Source: Crambe crambe | Taxonomy: Eukaryota > Porifera > Demospongiae > Poecilosclerida > Crambeidae | Length of the DNA: 64,000 bases | NCBI GenBank assembly: GCA_963924555.1 | Contig: OZ004594.1 | Coordinates: 5,611,563 to 5,675,562, forward strand | Direction of reading: 5' to 3' | Shown: positions 22,201-31,200 of the stretch, one piece after another | Position numbering within the stretch: position 1 is the first letter of the stretch | Layout: each line of letters begins with the position of its first letter | The notes under the pieces: model-generated | The model's database searches: none | Told to the model about the DNA's origin: nothing | What the model saw: only the letters and a program-made list of their open reading frames with translations | Translations under genes and position numbers: made by a program

Positions 22201-22266
22201 TGGGTTCCTGCACAATATGTAGAAGCTATCAAAGACGCAATATTAGGTAAATGGCAATACTTCTGA
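10239..22266 (+). CDS. UBFD1: UBFD1, ubiquitin-like domain protein
   Basis: UBFD1 is a conserved protein with an N-terminal ubiquitin-like fold and a C-terminal UBFD1-specific domain. In vertebrates it has been linked to polyubiquitin binding and NF-kB signalling; the biochemical role is poorly defined. Eight exons: 10239-10308, 10398-10505, 13345-13380, 15759-15902, 16027-16121, 21367-21472, 21551-21633, 22156-22266. Total 753 nt, 250 aa. The ubiquitin-like region spans about residues 26-100 (VDFRVVWKKSSYDVSFP, IPPAMMKLMYKG, TLRDLKVTSGAKMMVVGSTI). The C-domain carries VRLHFRLEMDQIWIGTKER and ends YWVPAQYVEAIKDAILG then KWQYF, the family's characteristic terminus. Introns 2, 3 and 5 (2.8, 2.4 and 5.2 kb) are packed with mobile-element remains. 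The gene is tail to tail with PLPP, 128 bp apart. Confidence 0.97.
10858..10985. repeat. MITE family M1, short degenerate copy
   Basis: The left half reads ggatggctgtgtgtgtaccc then taccacacccatattaccca; the right half holds the reverse complements (tgggtaataatgagtgtggtta). The centre ACTTCACTCCTCATGAGTGAAGT is self-complementary. It resembles the longer copies at 12281-12530, 29757-30000 and 52341-52570. Confidence 0.7.
11489..12120 (+). repeat. Dispersed repeat R3, copy 1 (UBFD1 intron 2)
   Basis: Starts TCAGAGAGTATGATAATACT and shares long blocks with 51355-52168: CTCTCTAAGTAGGG, AGAAGACAAAGCAGT, CAGAAATGGTTCAT, TGACTGCACTATAATCCTTT, GGCAGACATTTTT and GAGCGTAAACCCTAGGCACT. No coding capacity was seen. 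Flanking sequence (11380-11480 and 12590-12740) matches an uninterrupted version at 20110-20370, as expected for insertion of this block. Confidence 0.75.
12281..12530. mobile_element. MITE family M1, best-preserved copy
   Basis: Terminal inverted repeats GGCAAATAGGGATGGCTGTG and CACAGCCATCCCTACTTGCC bound a 250-bp element whose interior is also largely self-complementary (TAATTTCCATAACCACACCC versus GGGTGTTGTTATTGAAATTA). There is no ORF, so it is non-autonomous. It is nested inside older repeat DNA of UBFD1 intron 2. Confidence 0.8.
12783..13012 (-). repeat. tRNA-derived SINE-like element
   Basis: Read on the minus strand, the sequence contains GGTCTCGGGTTCGATTCC (revcomp of about 12931-12948). 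This is a good RNA polymerase III B box with a T-arm-like stem (TCGGG/CCTGA). The upstream part (GTCCTGGCACCGGGATCGG) could hold a degenerate A box. A poly-A/T tract (12772-12782) sits at the element's 3' end. It is too divergent for a functional tRNA. The short terminal match GCTGTGTCT at both ends could alternatively indicate a TIR element. Confidence 0.4.
14371..14700 (+). pseudogene. hAT-superfamily (ZMYM1-like) transposase fragment
   Basis: In one frame the plus strand reads PWITVCDTTYKIYYHVCRQA, a TTF-type zinc-finger-like stretch, then a stop codon, then FLDDGFYNWKNALSKLADHE, KSKIHKEAILQLF and NLLSSIRFLASQGLALRGHN. The spacing W-K..L..HE.S..H and the RFLASQGLALRGH motif are characteristic of ZMYM/DUF4371 hAT transposases. 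Only about 110 codons remain, broken by at least one internal stop and with no catalytic C-terminal part. A fragment resembling a hAT terminus (CAGTGGCGTAGGAA) occurs at about 13913. It is a dead element in UBFD1 intron 3. Confidence 0.7.
15099..15660. mobile_element. Inverted duplication of a GIY-YIG retroelement fragment
   Basis: The right half encodes on the plus strand (15404-15595) GVVYRIDCSCGHAYIGETGQ followed by TF and, further on, NNGISVHANSTMHNIIWDSA. This is a GIY-YIG endonuclease domain of the kind found in Penelope-like and some other retroelements. It is truncated and contains a small deletion relative to the left arm. The left half (15099-15290) is the reverse complement of 15470-15660 with scattered differences, including CATGTTATCCATGAAGAATG versus CATTCTTCATGGATAACATG. 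The two arms surround about 180 bp. Confidence 0.75.
17100..17290 (+). repeat. Direct duplication, about 75-85 bp units
   Basis: CATTACTTTTTTACATTTTT then CTTGCTAATGG and CAATGGACTGGTTAGGTGTT (17100-17170) recurs at 17206-17290 with small indels (GCATTACTTTTTACATTTTC, CTTGCTAATGG, CAATGGACTGGTTAGATATT). Confidence 0.75.
18012..18310 (+). repeat. Direct duplication, about 100-bp units 190 bp apart
   Basis: ATGATCATAAAATCTTGAG, TTTATGGCTTTCATGTT, GCTCC...ACTTTCTCT and GTT(A)ACTTACCTA occur in the same order at 18012-18110 and again at 18210-18310. It is a diverged local duplication with no coding sense. Confidence 0.65.
18889..19381. mobile_element. Long palindromic element (about 490 bp), MITE family M2
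   Basis: The two halves are near-perfect reverse complements along their whole length, meeting at about 19134 (CTCCTAGGCCTCCTTAGGAG). The outermost part is GAGCACAAAAAATTTCTTCT at left and AGAAGAAATTTTTTGCACTC at right. Arms share CTTACCCGTACCCTCAAGAA with TTCTTGAGTTTGGTGATGGGTACGGGTAAG (one small indel). An 81-codon ORF inside (19180-19425) is only a reading of the arm. Related ends occur at 33355-33490 and partly at 52341-52570. Confidence 0.85.
19635..19879. mobile_element. hAT-like MITE with CAGTGGTGGATC ends
   Basis: Begins CAGTGGTGGATCCAGG and ends CCTAGATCCACCACTG, a ~16-bp terminal inverted repeat, 245 bp overall with no ORF of note. CAGTG ends fit hAT-type non-autonomous elements. 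A clean 8-bp target duplication is not visible (ATCAA occurs on both sides). Confidence 0.75.
20110..20370 (+). repeat. Uninterrupted relative of the 11.4/12.6-kb repeat
   Basis: Shares AAGTGCTGAAGTGCTAACCC-like and GATATTGAGCAGAT blocks with 11395-11480, then GAGTTAGCTAGCAGTGTC, CATTCTCATTTTGAATTAT and GAGAAGTGCACAGATATGAT with 12610-12720. The two blocks are adjacent here but about 1.1 kb apart in the other copy. Confidence 0.65.
20651..20676. repeat. (ATT)n microsatellite
   Basis: About nine ATT units in UBFD1 intron 5. Confidence 0.9.
20715..20890 (-). repeat. Dispersed repeat R2, copy 1 (antisense to UBFD1)
   Basis: On the minus strand it reads ATTGTATAAACAAAAAACTC, TTCTTTCTCTTCTACCC, TTACTCTACAGGTTCTCAGA, AGGCTACAGTGAATC. 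It matches copies at 32200-32365, 32833-33035 and 40885-41010. Each copy carries a polypyrimidine tract followed by ACAG|GTT, resembling a 3' splice site. Confidence 0.75.
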
Positions 22267-22394
22267 ACATTATGTATTTATTTTATAACACATCCACTGT
22301 GGAGTTCATCTAAAAGTGATAGCCATACTGCTGCTGCTTTTATTCAATGTAATTTAATGATATTGTTATTCGCTAGCTGAATAGCAAAAGGAAA

Positions 22395-24041
22395 CTATTG
22401 ATCTTCACCAGATGATGGTACTGGCTTTCTTATGGGAACCTCTTCGTTATTGTTATGTACGGGAGGTGATTGCTTTCTGGTGGCTTTGAATAAGTCCAAA
22501 TTGAAGTAGACCTGTAGGCAGAATGAATTGCATTCTGTAAATAATGCTAGTGCTAAAAATTAATGTAAACATGTCTCATCTAGTGCACTTGGGAAGGGTG
22601 CATTTGTTTGTCATGGTAGCTACATGTTCATACAGCTATTTTCCTGCATGATGTAACCATCTAAGTTATGAATAGAGAGTGTGTGACAGTTTGTCATCAC
22701 TGCTACACTTACAATGGCACCTGCTGTGATGATTCCAATGAGCCAACCACTCAATACATCAGTTGGATGATGCTTATTATCTGAAACTCTAGAGAGACCA
22801 GTAAGGAAGGCTATTGCAAGAGAGACCAGTGTGAGTCCTGCTCGCAGAATGGTCCGTGGAATCCACACTTTCACGAGTGATATATAGAGCTAGATTGAAG
22901 AGAAGATGATACAAGTACAGGGCTGGCTCATGAGGGTGGGCCAGGGGGACCATGGCCCACCCAATATTTTACTAAAACTAGAAGAAATTCTCATACTTTA
23001 TTTAGCTACTCATTTGTCATACTCAATTGATCATGTAAATATAAACCACAAGCATATCATCAGCTATGATAGATGTAGCACTCTTTCACTCAAAGTGGCC
23101 CACCCAATATTGAATCGGATGAGCCAGCCCTGAAGTATATCAGAGAGATGTAAACAGGAGATGTGCACCTCAAATTACATACCAAAAAAAAAAAAAAAAA
23201 AAAATCCACCCAGGCCAACTGTAGCTACTTACACCAAGGTAAACACATGCATATGCAGAGATCGAAGAGTGTCCGGATGGCCATGACAACCTATAACAGA
23301 AAAATATTATTCATTCACCCAGTTTCATGCTGTGGAGTCTGTGCAGTCATGCTACTGTTCTACTACCATAATATTATTTATAATGAGGTATCCCTGTCCC
23401 ACACCCTGAAAATACCTTGCTGCAATGACCATACTTGAGTCTCCTAAACACCGATACTCAGTCACATATACTGGATGCCCCAAAACATCAGAGCAGTTAA
23501 AGGTACTGAAATCAGGTTTACAAACGTCTATAAAGTGTGGTCGCAATCTCCCAATTACGATTTTCCCCATATCTGTGACTACAAGAGAGAGCAGCAGCCC
23601 AGTGAAATACCACTTGAGATGAACCACAGAACTGTACACTGAGTGTGCACCCTTAAAATTCTTCCAGAGGTCTTTTAATTTAAGGGGTACATGATGAAAT
23701 CTTTTCCTATACTCCAAAGCAGTCCCACTGATTATCTGCAAGAGAGATTATATCAATTTATAAACCGGAATCGTGCTATACGATGGGCTTGCTCTCCCTG
23801 ACTAGTTTTGAATGGTACTTACTACAACCACTGGTAGAATGACAGAGATAATGGCCAGAGCAAAGGTAGGCACAGTTCCTGTTTTATAAGGAAAACGAAT
23901 GCTACTATCATCGCAAAAGAAACCTCTCTTGTAAGACACCCCAGTTCTCTGACACGCAAACAGAGCGATAAATAATCCAAAAAGCATCAAAAATGTTACG
24001 ATTTCAAAAATCCAATGGCAGCCTCTTTGAACTTTGGACAT
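22395..24041 (-). CDS. PLPP: Phospholipid phosphatase, PLPP/LPP (PAP2) family
   Basis: This is a six-pass membrane lipid phosphatase that dephosphorylates phosphatidic acid, lysophosphatidic acid, sphingosine-1-phosphate and similar lipids on the outer or lumenal face. Five exons: 24041-23823, 23735-23416, 23290-23233, 22889-22713, 22511-22395. Total 891 nt, 296 aa. All three PAP2 active-site motifs are visible: C1 as KIVIGRLRP, C2 as SWPSGHSS (the common PSGH), and C3 as SRVSDNKHHPTD. The first membrane helix follows the start (IFEIVTFLMLFGLFIALFAC). It cannot be assigned to one vertebrate paralog (PLPP1/2/3). The start is the ATG at 24041; the upstream in-frame codon is GTG. The gene is tail to tail with UBFD1 and directly downstream of METTL22 on the same strand. 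Confidence 0.94.
22918..23132. mobile_element. Small TIR element in PLPP intron 3
   Basis: Begins CAGGGCTGGCTCATGAGG and ends GATGAGCCAGCCCTG, with GGCCCACCCAATATT present near both ends (22949-22967 and 23097-23111, direct orientation). AAGTA lies immediately outside both ends. It is 215 bp and non-coding. It sits between PLPP exons 3 and 4, about 30 bp upstream (in transcript terms) of exon 4. Confidence 0.7.
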
Positions 24042-24304
24042 CTTTCTGCTCGAGTGATTCACGAATTCTCTAAAGGAAATACAGGTAAGTGGAAATAATT
24101 ATTGGTGCCCGAGCATGCGCTGTAGTGCAGCGAACTGTACTAGTGCATGCTTTATTAATAGCACGTGCAGACATGCACAATAAATAGCGGCTGTACATAC
24201 AACATAGGCTCTCAGTCACTACTATACAACAAGGCTGGTGATAGTGTGGGGATGACATGTGTAATGTGGGTGTGGCCTGAGATATGAAGAAGTAATTCAC
24301 ATCC

Positions 24305-25807
24305 CTATAATTTCCTTTTAGAAAGTTCCAACTTCAATAATTCCTGCATGATTATAATGGTGCAACTGTTAATCAATTCTATACTCTCTAAGCACTTACC
24401 ATTTCCTTCACTCTGTCATATAGAAAACATTGTGGAACTTCATTAAGATCAACTAATTGTGATTGAAAGCATACAGAGTCCCCAGACTCCATAGTGTACT
24501 CTTTCTCGAGGCATTCTCTGAAATGTTTGTATGCTGAGGCAACAGGAGCCATTTCTTCCAGAGTAAAATTTATTCTGAAATTGACATAAGAATAACACTG
24601 ATAGCTATAGCACTAGGTAGATTGTAAATGAGACAACAGTACTCATTATATTCAATTTTTTGGCTCAAATGTATTATGCCTATGGGGGACATGTATGGAG
24701 GAAAACTAGAAGAAGAAAATGTTTCCCATAGGTGTAATACATTGACCAAAAAAAATAGTGACCGATTTTAGCAGCTGTTTTCTAACTGCGCATTGAATTT
24801 ACCTCTTTTCAGTGGCAATGTAAACCACTGCAGCCTTTTTCAGCCTAGAGTAATTTAAGTGAATTAGACAGGACAGAAACGCATCAGTTAGTTCATCATC
24901 ATACACAACTGCCAAAAGAGAGCAACAATAATTTTAATTGGCACTGATCCTAATGCTCTATAGTATAATGAGCACCATCAGCAGCAAGGATGCAGTTCAC
25001 TCCTTCTAGCAACTTCTTGTCAGAAAACTTCCATTGGTAATCAAGTTTTTCTTTAAGAAAAAAAATTGGGCTAAATACAAATTTTTTTAACCTGTAAATT
25101 CCATACACTGACCTGAAGAACTCTTAAAAGGCACATGCCAATTTAATTCTCTTACATAAATGTCCCCAGTACATTCAAAGTTACGTTTGACATTGCGTTG
25201 ACAAATATCAAGAACAGATATCACTGCATCTATAAAATGAAAGAGATAGTGACAGAAAATCTAGCATTCCTCACTTACATACCAGTACAGAACACAGTCG
25301 TACAAAACAGTGAAGCCACAATACTAACCAACCCAACACCACCTCCCAACTCAAGTATAACAGAGTCCTTAAACAAGTCTCTGTAATGTACCAAGAAATC
25401 TGCCAATACAAGTGCTCCCCTCCATACCTGCTGCCCAGCATCAAGGAGTGACGTAGACAGTCCATGCTCTGCATGGATACAACTGCCACATTTAATACAG
25501 CCTCAACTGAGAATAATAATTCAACCTTTTCAGCGTGGTTACTAACCAATGATTAGAAGTTTTCTTTGACTCAACTCAGATCGCCTAGGGACTACGAGGT
25601 CTCCATCACCGTCCAAATCTCTACATGTACCAGTATCAGTTTCACCACCGCTGATAGTAAAGGGGAATCTTGAGAGTACAGTGCCCTATATTGTTTTTAT
25701 CATAGAAAGTGGCCAGTCTTTGATATAAAACTGACCTTATCATTCAAAGTATCAGCTTCTATCCCATCATGTATGTCTGATACACACCTATCGAGCGCGA
25801 GCGCCAT
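24305..25807 (-). CDS. METTL22: METTL22-like protein lysine methyltransferase
   Basis: METTL22 is a SAM-dependent methyltransferase of the seven-beta-strand METTL21/22 group; the human enzyme methylates the DNA-binding protein Kin17. Eight exons in transcript order: 25807-25736, 25685-25547, 25501-25283, 25229-25113, 25050-24976, 24908-24803, 24574-24400, 24343-24305. Total 942 nt, 313 aa. Landmarks: DGDLVVPRR near residue 60, QQVWRGALVLADFLVHYRDL, the SAM motif VILELGGGVGLVS, CTDAVISVLDICQRN, the post-motif AADVVYDDELTDAF, and EKRINFTLEEM. The terminal exon is 39 nt (ELLKLELSKRKL). The exon 3 acceptor (TTGAG|GC) is inferred from phase and alignment, since the stronger CTCAG four bases upstream would break the frame. 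The exon 5 donor (GTGCTC) is poor but necessary. Confidence 0.92.
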
Positions 25808-25902
25808 CACTTACGAAACTCATCATTTACTACGTGCGCGACTAAGACAATGATAGCTAGCTAATGACAGTTTGTGTCTGTGCTAACAGTTGTGGAATGA
25901 TT

Positions 25903-27268
25903 CTAAAAGGCATTGCCATCAGTGGACCCAACCCACACATCCTTTTTCTTCTGGGTCATCACCACACTTTGTCCTTGGGCAATGGCAGCTTGAGCAGGAT
26001 TAGGTGCATATCCAGGAGGTGGAGGCTAGCCGCCACAAAAAAAACAACAAAAAATAAAAAAATTATGGATTTTTTGCAAGAGAAGTAGGAGGCTGCTAAC
26101 TTTGATAACTATTAGGACAATACTGATCTTACAGGGATCGTAGCAGAAGAATGTTTATCAAAGCGAGCTCCTTGATCAAATTGTCCAACAACAGCTTGCT
26201 GAGGAGGGTCATAAGGTGGAGGTGGCTTGTCACTTCCTACAAAATAAATACATTTCCTTTAGAGGAAGTTTCTTCAACAACTGGCACATTATGCGACTAC
26301 AGACCTCTCCTATGAACTCGGTGTGACAAACGTTATTCTTAAGGTGGCCATTAATTGATCCGATAATCATAAAAATGTTCCAGCAATGCATCAAGCATAC
26401 GCATAACAATTTGGCGAGACAATTCCATACATGATAAGCGGAACAGTGAAACTTAGATGGGGAGGGGCTTCTACTTGAGAAAAATTTTATTAACACGGTC
26501 TACTGTTTACTGCTATTGAACAGCCAGCATCATAATTATTCTGCTAGTCACGTGAATGGTGACTTCAACTACCACCAAAGGAAGCAGATCCCTCCAGATC
26601 CCTCAACATACACCTGGCAAAAAGCTGTGTCTGGCTCAGAGCTGTGCATGCTAAGTGCACTGTCTAAACTTTTAAAGCCCTACGTAATTATGTTGCCACC
26701 AAATGATTAGCACTTGCTATTCTTGAACCAGCAAATCTGATCAGTGTTACATGCACACTACATAATAAGGTATGAAAATGCATAATACTGGACTAGTAAT
26801 GTTGAATCGGTCCACACATACTAATCACTTTTTCTAATGATTAATGATTAGTTATATGAGTTTGGCCAATGATACTGACAGCTTCGTAACTTTCCATTTC
26901 CATTAAAATTTAAATGTAGGGATCACTAAAGAGCTTATAAGTTTAATCCGGGTACTGATCGGGCTGTATGGGTGACATGTCCACATTCGATTCATCTGTT
27001 AAGCTCAGTCCTCATCTACTGTGTATTCTTCCTTTGCCTTCTGATCAGTAGACTAGTGGCCATTTTGGCTCTGCATTCAACAGATGGGTAAGCATGGGAG
27101 GACTACTCAAATATCCTGAACAGAACCCCAGATTATGTGTACAGTAATAAAATGATGGGGCTTCCTAACTTTTCCTTGCAAACATACATGATGCACAATG
27201 GAAGTTTCCTAAGGACTAACCAGATTGAGTAGGTGCTTGAGATTGAGTTGGGTAGGGCTTCTTTTCTT
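25903..27268 (-). CDS. Second DAZAP2-domain terminal exon set (alternative 3' end or tandem copy)
   Basis: Three minus-strand exons in compatible phase: 27268-27221 (KKPYPTQSQAPTQS), 26236-26133 (PPPPYDPP, then GQFDQGARFDKHSSATIP) and 26025-25903 (PPPPGYAPNPAQAAIAQGQS, VVMTQKKKDVWVG, ending NAF). They repeat the Pro-Tyr-Gln, FDQGARF and PPPPG-AQG-VVMTQ layout of the last exons of the DAZAP2-like gene upstream. No initiator exon was found between 27269 and 28213. The first of these exons begins in phase 1, like exon 4 of the upstream gene. So either they are alternative terminal exons of one gene, or a tandem gene whose start I cannot see. The stop is only 95 bp upstream of the METTL22 start codon. 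Confidence 0.75.
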
Positions 27269-28213
27269 CTGAAAGAAAAGGTGTAAGAATTATAATTAAT
27301 CATAATTATTCATGACTAAATGAATTTAGATAACCAAATGGACACACACATGTTGCAGCATAGGAGCATAGGTGGCAGAACAATGAGGGCAGTGGGGGCA
27401 AATGCCCCTGTACTTGGCCCCATGAAATTTTCCATTAAGAGTAATATGGATTTGTGGGATAATCTAGTTTCTTTCCTACCCTCCCACCATCCAATTTTGG
27501 CCCTATATTCTATGACGTCTTCCTCCACCTATAATGCTTGTTTTCTCCCATGCTAACACTTTGCTTGCTATCAATAGCACTATTTATACAACAAACCTGC
27601 AACAGGTGTCCACGTAGTGAAAATTTATTAGCTAGGCATGCATTGCTTGCTTCACCCCTTGTGTATATCCCATGTAATTAATAACTTTGAGGCCAGACTC
27701 AGCAGTGCAAACTGCGAAAAAGGTTTAGCATTGTTGGCTCAATTCAACTTGAATTATTCGGACACTAGATCAGCAATCGTTCTGGGTATTGGACACATAT
27801 CAGCGGACCCACAGATCAACAATCATTTCTGGGTATATTGGATAGATTACGATAACTCACCACTCATTGTAAGAGACCTCAAGGCTTGACTACTGCAGGA
27901 AAACTGAGGGCGTAGCCGAGTGCATAATTAAGGAAACGCCCATCGGAATAATTGAGCCATGTCTAGCTATAAAACTAAAATTATTAGAAGGATAAAGACT
28001 AACTACATTCAAAGCAAAGAATTTAACATTATAACAAATCTGTCCAGAGAGCAGTGAGTCAAAATATTTGCATACTAGCTAGCTGAAATATATTCTGCAT
28101 TGTTCAATAAAAATTATAGACCCATTTGCTTATACCAGTAGTAAGGTGATAACAATAATGGAAATAAAACAATTCTAACGACAGTGTTATATATTATTAG
28201 TACAGTAACAAAA
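26237..28213. other. Region between the two DAZAP2-domain exon sets
   Basis: Apart from the 48-bp exon at 27221-27268, this ~2-kb region shows nothing convincing. ORFs on both strands are shorter than 90 codons and resemble no known family. The stretch 27355-27545 (ggtggcagaacaatgagggc onwards) looks like a decayed repeat. Confidence 0.6.
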
Positions 28214-31200
28214 TTAAAACAAAGTGTAGCCTCCATCAGAACCAAATCCCAAAGCGTCCCTCTTTTGCTGAGTCATCACAACACTCTGTCCTTGTGCAGC
28301 AGCAACTTGTGCAGCAGTAGGAGCACATCCAGGTGGCGGGGGCTACATTTAAGAAATAGTAATTTAAATTCATGATGCTATTGATCAGCAACTAACAGGA
28401 ATCGTAGGTTGTGTATTACCACTGAACCGAGCCCCCTGATCAAATGTCCCAAGTGGAATATTCTGCTGCTGTGCTGGCATGGGAGGACAGTGCTGTTGCT
28501 GTGGGGGAGGGGCTCCTGGAACAGCACTATACGGCGGAGGTTGTTGAGCAGCTCCTGTGATGACCAGGAATATTAATTCAGTATAATACAAATAGTACAG
28601 AGCATTCATTCTGAGTGGGGAATGATGATAAACCTACCTGGCTGTGCATGTGGTGGTTAAGATTTCACAATACAGCCATACGGTCATAATAAATAAATGT
28701 ATTTTGTATTACAAATCTTTCTACTATACCAAATCTAATTCAGCAAGCGAACGCAGTGAGCAAGTTGACTCTCAGGTCATGATTCATTGAAATTGTAATA
28801 TCTAGGTCTGCAGAGGTTTTAGGGAATCTTGCGAAAATTGGTCGTCAGACGCCGACTACTACACATGCACACACTGCTTGAATTTTTGAAATTGTGCTCA
28901 AGGACTTTAGAGAGAAGAGTTAGCTAGTGACAGTTCTAGTATAGTTCTAACCTAGCCTCGTACCCAGGCCTTATTAAAATAAGGGCCTGGTATCCACTGT
29001 TTGCGCGTGCGCGACCCCAGCATCTATGAATATCGTTATAGTGTGCCGATGACGATGTAGAGTGGGTGGTACTAATTAGATGACTCATCTTTGACGCAAG
29101 AACAAAACTCTTTCTCCTTGGAAGCAGACTTTAAAGAGGTGATTATTGAGGGTTCACACACTTCTTTCTCAATCCTCTGACCTGATCCTCCATCCGGAGC
29201 AAGAACTGTGCTTCTCTTCCCAGCTACCACCTTTTTTCTTATTACGAATCTCGCGCGGCCAGACCTTTCTGAGACTAATAGCCTACCTTATTGGTAGCTG
29301 AAGCTGGAGAAGCACCTTCCATATCCATTGTTCTATCAGCCGTCATAGAAACAAGGCCCCGCCCAATTATTGTGACATTTATGTATCCTAAAAATTTCCG
29401 AAAGTGCACAAATTCACGGAAAAGCGTGAAAAATCAGCACATGCGCAAACAGTGGATACCAGGCCCTTATTTTAATAAGGCCTGGGTACGAGGCTAAGTT
29501 CTAACCTATAGCATGCCATTCACCATCTCTGGTGAAATTTTCGAGGCTCAAAAGTTGAGCATGCGCAAGAATGCACACTCAGCATTTTGCAAGATTCCCT
29601 AAAATCTCTGTACACTCCAAACTGCCCCAGGTCTTGCTGTGCACAATGCACATGTTCCAATTATAATTGCAACTATGCTTATCAAAGCCCACCACTTAAC
29701 AGCTGTAGAAATACTTGCTCACTAAATGTTGCACATTACCCTAGTCATTTATTCTAGGCAAGTAGGGATGGCTGTGTGTAAGTTCAAAAAAGTTCACAAA
29801 CAAGAGAGCCTACCCTTCCTAATTTCAATAACCAACCCATATTACCCAACTACTCTATCCCTACTTCACTCCCTATGAGTGCTCTCATGGGAAGTGAAGT
29901 AGGGATAGAGTAGCAGTAGGGATAGAGTAGCGGGTGTTGTTATTGAAATTAGGTGGGGTAGGCTCTCTTGTTCATGAATGAGGGAGTGAAGTAGCATTTC
30001 TCATAAAAATTCTTATGCAAAACTTTTCTTAAACACAACAGGGACAGCAAAATTGTAGGCAGCAAATCCACTCGGGCTACAGTCTGTATACTCTCTGTTG
30101 TGAAGGTTAGTTGTCAGGAGTGTGTGTGTAATAGCTGGTAGCTACCACACACACTAGATTCATACAATGAAAAAAAGTAAACAGCCTTGTCCTTGGGCTG
30201 CACCTCTATTGGCCATAATTTCTGACTAAGGACCTTGGTTTAACTATAAATAATAAATAACATGCCTACTACAGTCTACTATTTATAACGTACCTGGTGG
30301 TGGAGGATAACCAGGTTGAGGATTGCCTGGTACTCCTTGTGGAGGATAACCAGGTTGAGGATTGACTGGCGCTCCTTGTGGAGGATAACCAGGTTGAGGA
30401 TTGACTGGTGCTCCTTGTGGAGGATAACCAGGTTGAGGCGCTCCTTGTGGGGGATACCCCTGTGAAGGACCACCTTAAAGAAAGCAGCATAATAGGTGAG
30501 TGTGCATACTCCGTTTGACATCAGAAAGAGAAACCATAATGTATGTATAATATTAATATAACACCCTAGCCTTATATATGTACAGGAAAAAAGGCATAGC
30601 TATATATATATATATATATACCAAGGGAGAGCATAATAAATTTTGTATGAACCCAGCCTCTTTTGGGGGAAAAAGAGTGCCTGGTATTCACTGTGGATGC
30701 ACCAATCTTTCCAAGAAATCTTGGAATCAGGACATTCACTTGGATATTCCGCTACGTCATATAATTAATGGGTGCAGTTTCACAACCAGTGATACGATAG
30801 GTATGCTGCTAGCAATAGTTTTGCTGCTGCTGCTCGTTTCTCCTTGGAGAAACTTGGCATTCCCGAAGAAGGAACAACACACAGCTGTCAAGGCAGTCTA
30901 CAATGGGAAGGATATACCAACTGGTTATAGAAAGAGTCTCTCTTACTCTCCCCTTCATGATGATCCATCACATGTGCATTTATTATAATTCAAAAATTGG
31001 TGCATGCATAAACAGTGGATACCAGGCTCTCTTTCTCTCCCCATCCCTAAAAAGAGGCTGGGTTCAAGGCTAGGTACCTACAGGACCTAGCAAGTTGGTT
31101 GGCTCAAGCCCTTTTGTTGCAAGCTTCTCTTACTGGATCCACACAGAATAGTGTGGCTAGTAGAATGCTGTCCCTCATGAAATTTTGCTTAGAAACTTCA

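Noticed and set aside
30578-30988. 136-codon plus-strand ORF with a Leu-rich stretch
   Set aside because: It begins in a TA microsatellite, lies within a TIR element and resembles no known protein; its hydrophobic run is a chance reading.
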